Source: Ectocarpus siliculosus | Lineage: Eukaryota; Sar; Phaeophyceae; Ectocarpales; Ectocarpaceae | Direction of reading: 5' to 3' | Length of the DNA stretch: 64,000 nt | Assembly: GCA_000310025.1 (NCBI GenBank) | Contig: FN649728.1 | Coordinates: 5,626,761-5,690,760, forward strand | Shown: one piece after another, positions 1 through 11,200 of the stretch | Position numbering within the stretch: the stretch's first letter is position 1 | How the letters are laid out: each line of letters begins with the position of its first letter | Made by a program: the position numbers and the translations under genes | The notes under the pieces: model-generated | The model's database searches: none | What the model saw: only the letters and a program-made list of their open reading frames with translations | What the model was told of the DNA's origin: nothing

Positions 1-21
1 ATATCACTTTTTTTCTTTTAT

Positions 22-254
22 GAAGCAAGGCCCCGACGCGCGCGCGCGCGAGAGAGCGAACAAGGGGAACAGAAATACTTGGGAAGTAAGAAAAATATAA
101 AAATGTGTTTGATGGATAGGTTGCACAGCAAGGAGAACGAACAACATGGAAGTACAACAGGAAGACGGGGTTGTTGGTTTTGGTTGGTTTTGAAGCGCGG
201 CCCCGACGAGGTGAGAGAGAGGGCGAACATGGGGGAACAAGAAATCTTGTGGGC
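22..254. repeat. Degenerate tandem duplication (offset about 170 bp)
   Basis: The segment at about 22-82 (GAAGCAAGGCCCCGACG, then an alternating CG tract, AGAGCGAAC, GGGGAACAGAAAT) recurs at about 192-254 with substitutions and without the long CG tract. Only two copies are seen. It lies upstream of the first recognised exon and shows no coding signal. Confidence 0.6.
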
Positions 255-798
255 GCAAATTTTGGCTGCCTTTCATTGGGTATACCGCCTTTTTCACACC
301 GCCTTGTTTCCTTCCCCCCTACTGTAATCGAAAGTTTTATTGTAACCGAAAGAATCCACTCTATGAAAATAGTCCAGGCCATTTTTTTTTTTTGCAGTGA
401 ATCCATAACGTCAGCTGGGCCATAACCGGTGCGTTTCTTCGGTTCCCCGAGCAGCATGCGGTGATGATACATATTTTGCAAGTAAGTGTCCACCCGGAGT
501 GAGCTCACAAGAGCGATGTGAAGCAAAGTCAGCAAGGGGTGATGCGCGATGGAACGAAAACCCGGCAGCAGGAACCAGCCCACAGAGCTGGCTGCCAGCT
601 GCCAGCTCTGATGACGTTTCCGAAGCTCAGTAGTTCACACGCGCTGGCGTGTTTTTGACTCGGAACAGCCCTTCGACCCTCAACGAAACGAACAGGAATT
701 TCAAGTCTGTGGTAGTATACCACAGTCTGTATGCGGTAGTACACCACTGTCGTACCAACAATGGCGTGTGTTTGTACCACGGGCCATCCGTCCCGCAG
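255..798. other. Upstream or intronic stretch with no recognised exon
   Basis: No exon of the downstream TBCCD1 gene was recognised here, although roughly 200 N-terminal residues of that protein must lie here or left of the window. Two small palindromes are visible: nine-base arms AGAGCTGGC/GCCAGCTCT near 578-603, and CTGTGGTA-GTA-TACCACAG at 707-725, followed by a related GGTAGTACACCAC. Nothing else is supported. Confidence 0.4.
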
Positions 799-3700
799 GC
801 TGTCCCTGCGGTCGGCGGGGCCGCTGTCGGCAGCGAGCAGCAGGGGGGGCACGCTTGCGGAGGGGTCACCGTCCCTGCTTTGCCGTGCGCCCCGCTCCTC
901 GTCAACTGCGCCTCCCGCACCACCGTCGTCCACAACGCCGACGCTTCCGGCCCACTGCGGTGAGATTTTGTCTTTTTTTTTTTTTCTTGTTTTGGTAATG
1001 ATGGATAGGGGGGGTCCTCGTGAGCTGCACCTCCCGCACTACTACTGTCGCAAACAGGGCCGGTGCCTCTGGCACTAGTTGGTTGATTTTTTTTTTGTTT
1101 TGTGTTTTGGTCGACGCCTCCGGCGCTCTCGCCGGTTCGATTGTTGTTGTTGATGATGGGTTGGAGGGAGAGTCAGTAGTCAACGCAGGTCTTCAAACAT
1201 ATTGGATATGAAATATAGAATCGGCTTACGTTGGAGTTGGGGTTTGGGCTAGAGTCTGCGTACCTCCTCCCTGATATTTTTGTCGTAATAAACTGAATTT
1301 CTTTTTCGTGGGCAGTCCCGTAGGGTTAAGGATCGTGGATATGGTCGATGATAGATAAGCTTGGCACAATGTAGTTGGTGGGGGTCGTCTTGGTTGGCGA
1401 TGGATGGGGCACGGCGGGGAGTGTGCTCTTTTGTTTTGGCTGATGGTGGATGCGGGATTGGTGGATCTTGGCACATTGGTCCTTGACTACGGGGGGAGGA
1501 GACTAGTTCCTGTTCCTTGTGCGGTGATGACTTCTGGGATGTTGTCATGGAGAGAGACAGACAGGCAGAGAGAGAGAGAGAGGGGGTGGGGAGACAGAGG
1601 GAGACAGAGAGAGAGAGAGGTAGAGGGGGCCTGACGCTCTGCGCGCGGCGTGAGGTAAACCGACCCCGTCTTTTTTTGTATTTTTGCTTGTCTGGAACGT
1701 GTGTGGAAAAAACAGAGACCTGCAGGTGAACTGCTGCCAGGAGTCGTACGTCTACGTCCTGTCGGCCGTTAGGTTCGCCACAGTGATGGGCTGCAAGGAC
1801 TGCACCGTCGTCATAGGCGCTGCTGCCGGCATGGTGAGATGAGAAGATGACCCCCAACCAATCACCGATACATAGTCTAGGAAAACGTTCGCGAAGCCTG
1901 GAGAGGTAAATGTAGATGCGCCCCAATCAACCATGCAGTAAATTGCCGTTTTGTCGAGAACTACTGTGCGATGGAAGACCCCAGCCAACGATTGTCGTAG
2001 TCGAGAGAGGGGTGGTGAGCCCCCCCCAATCAACCAGGATTTAGAGAGGGCTCCGCGTTTTGTCCACTGTTGTACCCCCCCCCCCCCCGCCGCCCCTTCA
2101 CGTCGAATTTCACCCATTTTTGTTTTTTGTTATGCAGGTTCGCGTGGAGGAGTGCGAGCGCATGCAGCTGGTGACCTGCTGCCGCCGTCTCACGGTGACG
2201 AACTCCCTCGAGTGCATATTCCCGGTCTTCGTCGCCACACCGCCGGTGCTCTGCGGGGACAACCGAGCTTGCCAGTTCGCCCCCTACAACTCGTGCTACC
2301 CGAGACACAAGGTACGGCGGCGGCGGCGGCGGCGGGGGCGGTGGTGGTGGTGGTGGTGGTGGTGGGTGGGAGAGAATTCTGTTTTTAGTCCCCGCCATTT
2401 TTTTTTCCTATTTTTGAATTTAATGGGGGCGGGTGGCGGATTCGAGCCCGGGCTTTCGTCGACACCAACGTAAAAGAGGGAAATAGTCCTCGACAGACGT
2501 AGGGAGACAGACCTTTGTGGAAAAGGATATTCACATTTTTGGGGACTGTATTTGGATTGGGGTCCGGTGTGCCGATTTTTGCTGCGTGGTGACTTTTCCC
2601 CGGCATATTGTTGTTGTTGTTGTTGTTGTTGTGTTCACATTGAAAACCGTTCCGGTCTCCGCTCAGTACCTTCTACTGTCCGTACTATAACGGTCCAACT
2701 GACGACGCGGACGCTTTACGTGGTCACAAGACAACTCTTGTATCAAAGATTCCGCGCCCCCCAGTTAGTGAGACGGAGGGGGGCGACGGGCCTGGACTGG
2801 TGCCGGCTGCTCATTGTTTGGCGGCCTTGATGCCTCTCATAAATATAGGATCCACACACACCCTCCATAGGTCCATTATTCCTTTCGAGTCTCGATGTTT
2901 TCGCACGGCGAGGAGAGAGAGGGGGGGGGGGGGGCCATCCCCAACACCCTGGTATTGGAAAGGTGCAATGGAAAAACCTTGACCCTTTTTCCGGAAACGT
3001 GTCCCCCGGGTGTCTTTTTCCCCCTCCCCTGTCTAAAGGTGTATCGGGCTATTCCGCCTGTTTTCGGACAGGGGGGTGGTCTTACCCCCCCCGATCTCCA
3101 GATGTCCCTTTCGAGCTACCAAAACCTGTCCCCCCCCATTGTAGCCCTCCATGATGTGGAGATTTGGGGCTACCCCAAAATCTCTTCCAGGAGGGGGTGG
3201 GGGTTGGGGGTGGTTTCTTGTGTGGCCATTCGCTTGGTGTGTGCATGCCTGCCTCTTTCTGGTGGCCTTTAGTTTGGGAAGGAAAACGTGATTGTCATCG
3301 AGCCCTCTATTGCTTCGCTGCCAATTCCTTGCGTGCTGCCGAATACCATTGGTCCTACGACTTGAATTAACTGATCCGGCGAAGGATAGATAGGGTAGGG
3401 AAAACATTCTTGAGGCACCTTTGGCATTGCATGAAGGAACGATCGGCCATTGGTGATCGGTCCTATGAGAACAGTGTTCAGTCCAATTCGAGGACGCGTG
3501 GTCAATGATCAACCGCTAAGGCATGCAAAACGTGAGATCATACCCCCCCCCCCGAGGTCTAGGTCTACCGACTTGTACAGCATTCGTTTACACAAGTACA
3601 CCCCCACCGTGTACCCCCCTTTCTCTGCCAGGCCCACCTGCAGCGCGCCGGTCTGTTGGGAGAGGAGGAAGACGAAGTTCCGGCCAACCTGTGGGGAAAC

Positions 3701-4198
3701 CCTGTGGAGGCGTCGATGATGGGCATGCCCTCGATGGCTGCAGGTTCGGATATATCAGTGGCTTTCTTTTCGTGTACTGAGTAGATGCCATACCGCAAGA
3801 AGAAACGTTCTCACACGACGGAAGGAATATACACCCTTGGATACTTACACGCGAACACCCGTAGGTTAGTCCACCGGCATCAATTTGTTGCTTACAATAC
3901 CTGCTGCATGCGGTGTGAGATGGAGTGCCCGGACTTCTGCGATGCCGGGAATAGAATCCTGGTCTGTCGAAGGTTGTGATTGATCTTGCAAGTTCGTTGG
4001 ATTACGCCCCGAGTGTTCCCTGCTCTCCTGTGTGCCGCAACACATCTTCTTGCTTTTGCCGCAGAGGGGGATGACCACCGTACCCGGCACCCTTTCTCGC
4101 CGGGCATGAGTATTTGCGGGCGACACGGGCATACAAACCGACCCTCCCCCGCCCGCCCCCTGACGGAAACATGGCGCTTGTTGCTGTCACTGCCGTCT

Positions 4199-4235
<37 letters not shown>

Positions 4236-7200
4236 CGCTGCGCTGCGGTCGACAGCATTGTCGCGGCTGTTCGTATCATCTCTCTTTTTTTTTCCTTGTT
4301 ACAAAAATGACACACGACAAATTCATTTCTTCCACGGATGAAAGAGTCCGGCCGGGATATATCTCAGCATTCCCGGAACCGTTTTTTTTTGTTATGATTT
4401 TCACCTGACGAATCCATCTCTACGCACAGATACATTTCTTAGCAATGAACCCACGCATGATTCACAGCAATTCCGGAAACCATTTCTTGTTTTTTTTTTG
4501 GTTGCCGTTGAAATCGTTCGTTGCCAGCAGGCACGCCGACGTCGTCAGCCTCGAGGGCGAAGAGCAGGTCACCGGGCGGCGCGAAGGGCGGCTTGGGAGG
4601 TTTGGGCCACGACCTGTCCCCGGCAATAATGCCACCCGAACAGGTTATTGGTCGAAGACAAGAAATAAAGCCGTTCGGAGTTTCCGGCATAGCTCAACTT
4701 TCATTCCGTGACTAAAGAGACAAAGTCCTCGGACGACGTTTCAAAATATAACTGATGAAACCAAAAATCAAACTCACTTTTTTTTTCGTTTTTCCTTGGC
4801 CAACATAGAGCCGATTGTTGAGTTTGATATTGATTTTTAGAGTTTGATATTTTCGATAGTACTTCGTTACCACAGGGCCTGACTGATTGTTGGGGCGTTA
4901 TTTGCTTTTGTTTTTATGTGTGACTGCTGTGGTAATCGTTTCGGCTGGGTGTGCGTGCGTACTGAACGTGCCTCCCGACGCTCTCTTCCGCTTGCTCGTG
5001 AACCGGGGTGATTGTTTGGTTGATGCTTAGGGTATGCTATGCATAAGCTTGTGGCTTGTTGTGTGACTCTCGGTTGGCTGGTGTGCGCGTACCCTAGCTA
5101 CTCTTTTTCTCTCACTTGAGAAGTGGAGGGGGGGTCCCGTTGATGAGGAGGAGAGTGCCTATACCTGCGAAGGGCATGTAGTTCGAGAGTATATACGCGC
5201 TGGCGGTTCCAGCTCTATTATTTTTCTGATCGTTCCGTCTTGCCCCCGAACCCCCTTTTCCTGGCTGCGTGGCAGTTCTACACGCTGGCGGTACCGGTTC
5301 CCCCAGACAGCGCGGGGGACCCCCCGGCGGAAAACCCGTTCGGACTGCCCTCGGAGTACGCCGCTGTCCTGCAAGAGAGGTGCGACGACAGACCTTGCTG
5401 TTCTCTTGGTGAATAGCAACAGCAGCAGCAAGCAGTAGCGTTGGCGCACTATGAATGTATATGTGTGAAGTTGTTCTCTGGTCGAACAGCAGCCGAACAG
5501 CAGCAGCAGCAGCAGCAGCAGCTTTGTTCCACACCGAAACAAATACATAAATGTGAAGACTTCAACTCCTCCCGTCGACTGGGGTATAATATCGAACGTG
5601 TATTGTAGTCTTTTCAGCAGCGATTGCCGTGTTGGATTTTTTTTTCAACGAGCTATTTCAGTTCGTGTTGCTGATGTCATGCGGGGTGAGTGCTGTGAAA
5701 TCGTTTCTTATCGTCCGTGGGTTGGGTTTCGAAGGCAGGAACGGTGTTTGTCTGGCGGCACCGCAGCATCTCTTTTCCCCGCCGGCCCTACATACCCGAG
5801 TATACACTACCTGGTTTTTCCCAGGGGACAGGCGGCGTTGTTGCCCAACCGACCCTCCCCCGATACTACTGTCATAGAGAACCGAATTTGCGCAGGTATA
5901 CTTCGAAGTATGTTTTCTTTGAGACGTGTGTGTCTGATTCCGCCGGGTGCAATCGTGATTTTGTAAGTAGACATATTTGTGCTGCGTGCTCCGCGTTTGG
6001 GTCTGGTGGCATTACTCGTATGAGATGGTTAGAGAGGACGTTTTAGCACTCTTTTGTTTTTCAGTTCTGGTGGGTGGGGAGCATTTGGCTTGGAGAGGCC
6101 TCCTCAGTCCTTCCTCAGTAGGGGTGGGAGGCCCCTCCTTTTCGATGACGAAGATGCACCAACAACAGCGGTAGCAGCACCGGCGCCAACAACACGGACG
6201 TGGTTTTCCCACAAGACACATGCGGCCTCAAAAATGAAAAGCGACTGTGGCATTGGTCTTTTCTCTATCTCCGCTCCGGGTCTCACAGCTTTGCTGGGAT
6301 TGTGCATGTGCTCATGCTTGGAAGTCACCCCCCTATTCCCTTGCTCCCTCGCGCCTTTACAATCATTCTTTGGCTCTGCCCTCCTCCACACGTGTATGTG
6401 GAGCAACACCAAGTTTTTTCCTGATCCCCTGTCTGTCCATGAACCACGCTAGGGTACCTCCCTCCTCTGCAGCGCGATATTTTTTTGCGAGGCTCTATAG
6501 AAGCCGAAATCAAACCATTAGACTAGTCAGCGCTGACTAATCTTATGGTTTGATTTCGGCTTCTATAGCTCGCACCCCCCCTTGCCGCTTCCCCTGAACT
6601 TCCAGTCCTGGCTCGACACGTCTTGTGTACAGGTAGCTAGCAGTTGAGAAATTGATACAGATAGCCTCGAAAACCTATCAATCAAAGACCTTGAGCACGA
6701 TTTGTGAGCCTGGATAAGTACCCCTTACACTAAGACCTATATACGGGCCGTTTGTAGGCCGCGAGAGGCCTTACACTAAAGCCTATATACCGGCCGTTTG
6801 TAGGCCACGAGAGGAACTACCATAAGAACGCCAGCTTCCGTCAACTAGAGCTTCGCAAGTGCGGACGCTATCTGTATATCAAGTCACGCCAAGCTCTTGC
6901 CCGACCCCCCGTCGGCCCATAACATACCCCGAGATCCCTCCGGTGTTGAGCGTTTTTTTCATGTGCGAGGCATACACCCCTCCCCATTTCCGCCTCCCTT
7001 GGAACGCCCAGGGAAGCGGCCGTAGAGGGCTTGCACCAGGCCATCGTCGACGCGGATCTCACGCCCAGGCAGAACCGAGAGCTGGAAGAATGCATCCGTG
7101 GGCGCTTTACGGTGAGTTTTTCGTATGGGTTAGGGTTAGGGTTAGGGTTAGGTTGTGTGCTTCTGTTATCGCAAGCATGAAGGTCGAAAATCGCCAAAAA

Positions 7201-7542
7201 ATGTTTTGTGACTGTCGCAGTCGGGAGCAAACAAGCGCGGTGCGAGGAACGGTACTCACGTCTCCAAATGGGAATGCGTGGTCATTCTTTGCCCTTACTA
7301 CGGCGAACATCGAATGCGCGTCCCTAACCTAGCTACCTCCACCGTCGTGGACGTTTGCGGTTGCCCGTTAGGAATGGCTGGTGGCGACGGGGAATCTCCG
7401 ACAGGTGCTGGACCTGGTGAGCGTCGCGGAGAAAGCGCGAAGCACAGGCAACGCCACGGCAGCCGTCGCCGCCTCCGCCTTATCGGAGCAATCGACCACT
7501 CCAACGAAGGCCCAGCAGCAGCAGCAGCAGCAGCCACGATAA
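799..7542 (+). CDS. DIS: TBCC domain-containing protein 1 (TBCCD1; DISTAG homologue), C-terminal part
   Basis: Exons in order: 799-959, 1716-1833, 2138-2311, 3632-3743, 4528-4643 (or from 4531), 5276-5379, 7012-7111, 7372-7542. All junctions are GT-AG, every phase agrees, and together they give 351 residues ending at TAA 7540-7542. The TBCC beta-helix core spans the second and third exons (YVYVLSAVRF, VMGCKDCTVVIG, VRVEECERMQL, then FAPYNSCYP). It is followed by the family-typical LWGNPVE, PPEQFYTLAVP, GLPSEYAAVLQER and TPRQNRELEECI segments, closing with EWLVATGNLRQVLDLV and a polyGln tail. Known: TBCCD1 acts at the centrosome/basal body, the Chlamydomonas homologue is ASQ2, and Ectocarpus DISTAG is needed for basal cell fate. 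Human TBCCD1 is about 557 residues, so an N-terminal third is missing at the left edge. The first exon and the start of the fifth are the least certain. Confidence 0.88.
900..1105 (+). repeat. Partial exon duplication inside the next TBCCD1 intron
   Basis: The last ~60 bp of the exon ending at 959, with its donor and T-rich intron start, is repeated about 118 bp downstream (1019-1105). The two copies translate to NCASRTTVVHNADASGP and SCTSRTTTVANRAGASGT. The second copy lost the GTGAG donor (its equivalent reads ACTAGTTGG) and is not predicted to be spliced. Its decay suggests an old tandem duplication that was not used as an exon. Confidence 0.6.
2608..2790 (-). mobile_element. SINE-like copy, 3' part, in a TBCCD1 intron
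   Basis: Read on the minus strand, this copy contains TGTGACCACG, then a conserved body (GTACGGACAGTAGAAGGTACTG), and ends in ATGTGAACACAACAACAAC. Copies at 34505-34682 and 49571-49745 share the same order. A lone B-box-like motif (GGCTCGAATCC) lies just outside at about 2440-2450. The 5' limit is uncertain. Confidence 0.55.
6495..6568. repeat. 74-bp near-perfect hairpin in a TBCCD1 intron
   Basis: Two 37-bp arms meet without a loop. The outer 24 bp of each arm (CTATAGAAGCC...AAACCAT) are perfectly complementary, and the inner 13 bp carry two mismatches and end in the palindrome TAGTCAGC|GCTGACTA. It lies in the long intron 5380-7011. It could be a minimal MITE, a palindrome formed by inverted duplication, or the stem of a small-RNA precursor; the sequence cannot decide. 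Confidence 0.8.
6723..6814 (+). repeat. 46-bp tandem repeat, two copies
   Basis: Two adjacent 46-bp units start CCTTACACTAA and end GGCC(G/A)CGAGAGG, with four or five differences. They lie in the same TBCCD1 intron as the 74-bp hairpin. No coding or regulatory role is visible. Confidence 0.75.
7127..7152 (+). repeat. Interstitial telomere-type TTAGGG repeat
   Basis: About four TTAGGG units lie 15 bp after the donor of TBCCD1 exon 7012-7111. Flanking coding exons show this is not a chromosome end. Single TTAGGG-like units also occur near 14920-14932. Confidence 0.8.
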
Positions 7543-8102
7543 GGGATGGTGTATTGTATCATCGATGTGTGAGAACCAGGCATCATCGTAATAGGTTAGG
7601 TTTCTAGGTTTTCGGGAGGCTTTTTTCGTGCCGCCGCAGCCGTGTTCTGTGAGGTGAAGCAGGCCGAAGCTCTGCTAGGTAGTTAGGGAGGTCTCTTTTG
7701 TTGGTAAGGCTTAATATTGGATTGGTTTGAGCGTTTTTTTTTGGGCGGTTTCATTGACATTCGCGCCGGGCACGGCGAGTCGTCGTTGTTTAAGGAAGAG
7801 GGAGGGGGGGTGTACATGATTGCACACAGCCCTTCCTGCTGTCACCCTTGATAACCGTGTTTTTTTTTTTTTTGGCTTCCCACTGAGCGAGGTGCGTTGA
7901 TTGGGCGTTGGCGATATGTCATGGTACCTTTCCCACCGCCACCACCACCTCCACCCCAGCATAGCATAGTGGCAGCTAACGGTAAGAATGCTTTGGGAGT
8001 GTCTATCCCTTCCTTTGTCGTCGGCCGTTTCCGGGCGGTAACAGCAGAGTGAAAGTAGTGTGTGGTATATGATGTCGCTACGACCACACAACAGCGCACG
8101 AG
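7543..8102. other. Intergenic and 3' UTR stretch after TBCCD1
   Basis: This follows the TBCCD1 stop codon and holds T-rich tracts and a GGTTAGGTTT stretch. No coding exon, RNA gene or repeat family was recognised. If the minus-strand exon at 8103-8294 is real, this is a convergent intergenic space holding both 3' UTRs. Confidence 0.4.
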
Positions 8103-8294
8103 CTACAAGTACGGCTCGGCCCTCTCCAGGCTGTCAAGATCAATCAACCCATCGTACTTGCCCAGCGATGCGATTTGTCCCAGAAGCATGCGCGACATGT
8201 GCACCCCCCAGTTTTTCTGCTGTACGTTTGATTTGAGGCCGAGGACAACTACCTCGGGCGTGGGGAAGGTGGCGGGGGTATGGTTATGCAGCAC
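8103..8294 (-). CDS. Possible terminal exon of an unknown minus-strand gene
   Basis: The minus strand stays open to a TAG at 8103-8105. Its last ~48 residues look protein-like (VVVLGLKSNVQQ, LLGQIASLGKYDG, DLDSLERAEPYL). A possible acceptor is the AG just before the VVVLG codons, near 8262, but the tract before it is not strongly pyrimidine-rich. I do not recognise the family and found no convincing partner exon at higher coordinates. It may be a chance ORF. Confidence 0.25.
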   Translation of the reverse strand: MLHNHTPATFPTPEVVVLGLKSNVQQKNWGVHMSRMLLGQIASLGKYDGLIDLDSLERAEPYL

Positions 8295-11200
8295 AGTGGC
8301 CGAAATCGTTATCTTCTCCCCTGCTTGCTTTATAGACCACTCGCGCGAATCAGGCGGCGGTGTCCCGATTTACATGGCAGGGGGTCAGTTCGCCTGCGAC
8401 CGTGTGGGACGACGCATGCCATGAGGAACAAGGAAACTGCCAATTCCCCCCCCCCCATCTCCGAACTGTTCGTAGAACGAGCGGGCGTGTCAACACGCTC
8501 AGTCTGCAATGCACAACTGAGAGCACGAGCTTTCAACACCCCCGTCTTGGCAAGCCAATATTATGCACCACAGCCGGCCGCAACGACTGAGCGTGGCGTT
8601 ACCGGTAGGATTTCTCACCAATAGCAACTTCCTTCACGGCACCGGTTTTTTCGTTGGATATGCTTTCCCATTGCGACAACTGCTAGCGCATCGTCCGCCC
8701 CAGTTCTGAGACGGATGGTCGTCGTGAAAGCGGACGAAAATCACAGGACTTTAAACTTCAAATCACTATACGACATGGATCTCCATTATTCACATGCACA
8801 CCCGGGAGACTCACATATCTTTCATTGGGAACTGGGAATGCTCACGGTGTGTACAACGTACGTACGTGTGCACGCCAACACGCGGCGAGATTGCCAACCT
8901 GATGTCATGTCACATGCGGGTGAACTACTGACGGTTCGCCATCGTGGAGTGAAGTTTGTAGTTTGTAGTTTGTAGTTTGGAGCCTGCATTTAGGACTAAG
9001 GAATAATAATAGCAGCTGATGAGTAGTCTAAGTTCGATCCGCGCATCGTGACTTTCGCCACAGGGCTCCTGGTAACCCAAAGAAGGCAAAGGATACCATA
9101 GCGCGACAGTTACCCAACTGACCGTGATGGTCCACCTCAGAAAGGAACGCTGATGTTCCCGTGTAAGCTGCGTTGTGTACGTACATAACGCGATTCAACA
9201 TCGCATACCGACCAACGATCTGTTCAGCGCGCATGGGGGACAGGAGCACCAACCGGAGATCTGGCCGGCATTTGACAAGACGGGCGGACAAGAGAGCGAC
9301 GCAGTGAGCACCGTGAGTGATCCAGCACGGATATACTCCCAGTGATACCGGCAAAAGAAAGCACTTGCTTCCTGTATATATCATCGGTGACGCACTGACG
9401 TGGAGCGAGGGTGGCAGAGGACTTGATTGACCTGTTGACCTGTGGAGCAACAGCCCACGCTGTGCTTGGCGTTTGTTGTGCCAACATAAATAGGCGACCA
9501 CGTGGAAGGATCAACTATAGCAGGGCTCCCGGGAGGGCGTTTTCGTGTACTGGAGAGAGTATCTTCGAAACTGAGAAGCCCGAGCAAGGGAAGGAGCAAA
9601 CGGCTTGAGGTCCGTAGCTGGGGTGCTTCGCCGACGGCGTCCGGAGAAAGAAAGAGAGTCTCACAACGGCGTGAGCCCACACACACGACTTAGAAGAAGG
9701 CGAGAGTAACAGCATTCGAGGAACGGGCTGTCTTGGTATCGGAAGGAGAACAGCTGCCTACGTAGAAAGTGTAATTGGAGGAGCGCTGCGGTATCGAAAC
9801 CGGGAGTGGTCAAGCTACAGCATCGAAACCGGAGCAGCAGCACAAACAAGCCCTTCCCAAGGTTCTCTCCTCCCTGCATATGGGAGAAAAACTGCTGCCT
9901 CCATCCCGACGGAAGCGCTTTCTTGTTGGAGACGTCGCAGGAAAGGTTAGCGTTCGAGCTGGTGCTACGCCCTTGGTATCACGGCAGGGGGAGTGGGAGA
10001 GATGGGAGGTGCGCCAAGCAGGGTTCACCAGTCAAGGTAAGGAGGAGGCTAGGGCGTGGTGCCTCCCGAGTCTCTACCACAGGGTAGGCACATTACCGTA
10101 AACGCCGCACTTGGTTTTGAATGTCTTTGGGTGCCACAAGCAACCAGCGCTTTTCAAGACGGTGGTAGTCTTGACAATCTGACAGTCAACTAAAGCTGTC
10201 GCTTGATGGCTGCGTATGAGTGCACCAGACGGACACATGTCTGTAAGGGTAGCGCTTACATAGCATATCGTAGCCGGGCTCGCAAAGAAGGTAGCATGGG
10301 GTAGGTGGTAGACCCCGAAGGTACTCTTCGGTTGGCCACTGCTTTACTAATTATGCTAGAAGCTGGTTTCACTCGGTCGGCGGGCAGACACGGTGCGCAA
10401 GGGCGGTGCGCTTTACCGCAATGCCAGGGTATGACATCATGATGGGATGACACTCCGTTCGATAAAATTCCCACTTGTTGGTAGATTGAAAAGACGACAT
10501 GGCAAACACGTGACGGACTCCTTCAGAAACGCATGCCCAATTCAATATTTTTTCCATAAGGCTTGCCCACAGGAGAAACATTATCGGCATTGTTCGGTGC
10601 GGGCTTAGTCTTTGCTCGCTCGATACTGTAGTCAGACGAGATGAGGTGACTGTTATCCACGGCATTTTACATTTTCTGCCTAGCACGTTGCACAGCTTAC
10701 CTTGGAAGCCAACCGTATGCGGCCGTGGATCAATTGCATTGCCCAACAGACACAAAGCTATTCTCTCGTTCGTTCTCCTTCGGTACAGGTCGAAACCTCT
10801 CTCTGGAGACGTTCGTGTAGGGTACAGCCATACGATTTACCCAACCAACGGCCGGGCCAGTGTCACACCCTCATGAGCTGGGCCGATGCTCGTTAGTAAA
10901 CAATTTTCTGGAGCCAATTTGGCGTTAGACCTCCAAGGTTACTTGAGGCCGGTTGCCGAGCGTGTGCCCCTTATTCGTCAACCCTAAGTGGTATGCCCTT
11001 GTTGTCTTTGTAGAGATTGTAGTGCTTGATGTTTAGATGCTTGTTATCTCTCACACCCGGTTGGGGGGAAAGAGCAGGGAGTGCCACGCGCACGCCAGCT
11101 GACAGCAGCTGGCGTGGGGGCTCCGCACAATCATTCTCTGGTCGTACTACCCAACGCATACCTATGTGCAGTGTACCTGAAACAGTCATCTCGTCTACAG

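Noticed and set aside
1249-1926. Minus-strand frame of 225 codons
   Set aside because: It lies antisense to a TBCCD1 intron and exon, is dominated by Ser-Leu from a GA-rich tract and has no family signature.
7127-7152. Chromosome end
   Set aside because: Coding exons with consistent phase continue on both sides.
9400-9860. LTR with primer-binding site upstream of the kinase gene
   Set aside because: TGGTATC-like motifs are present, but no paired LTR, polypurine tract or coding domain was found.
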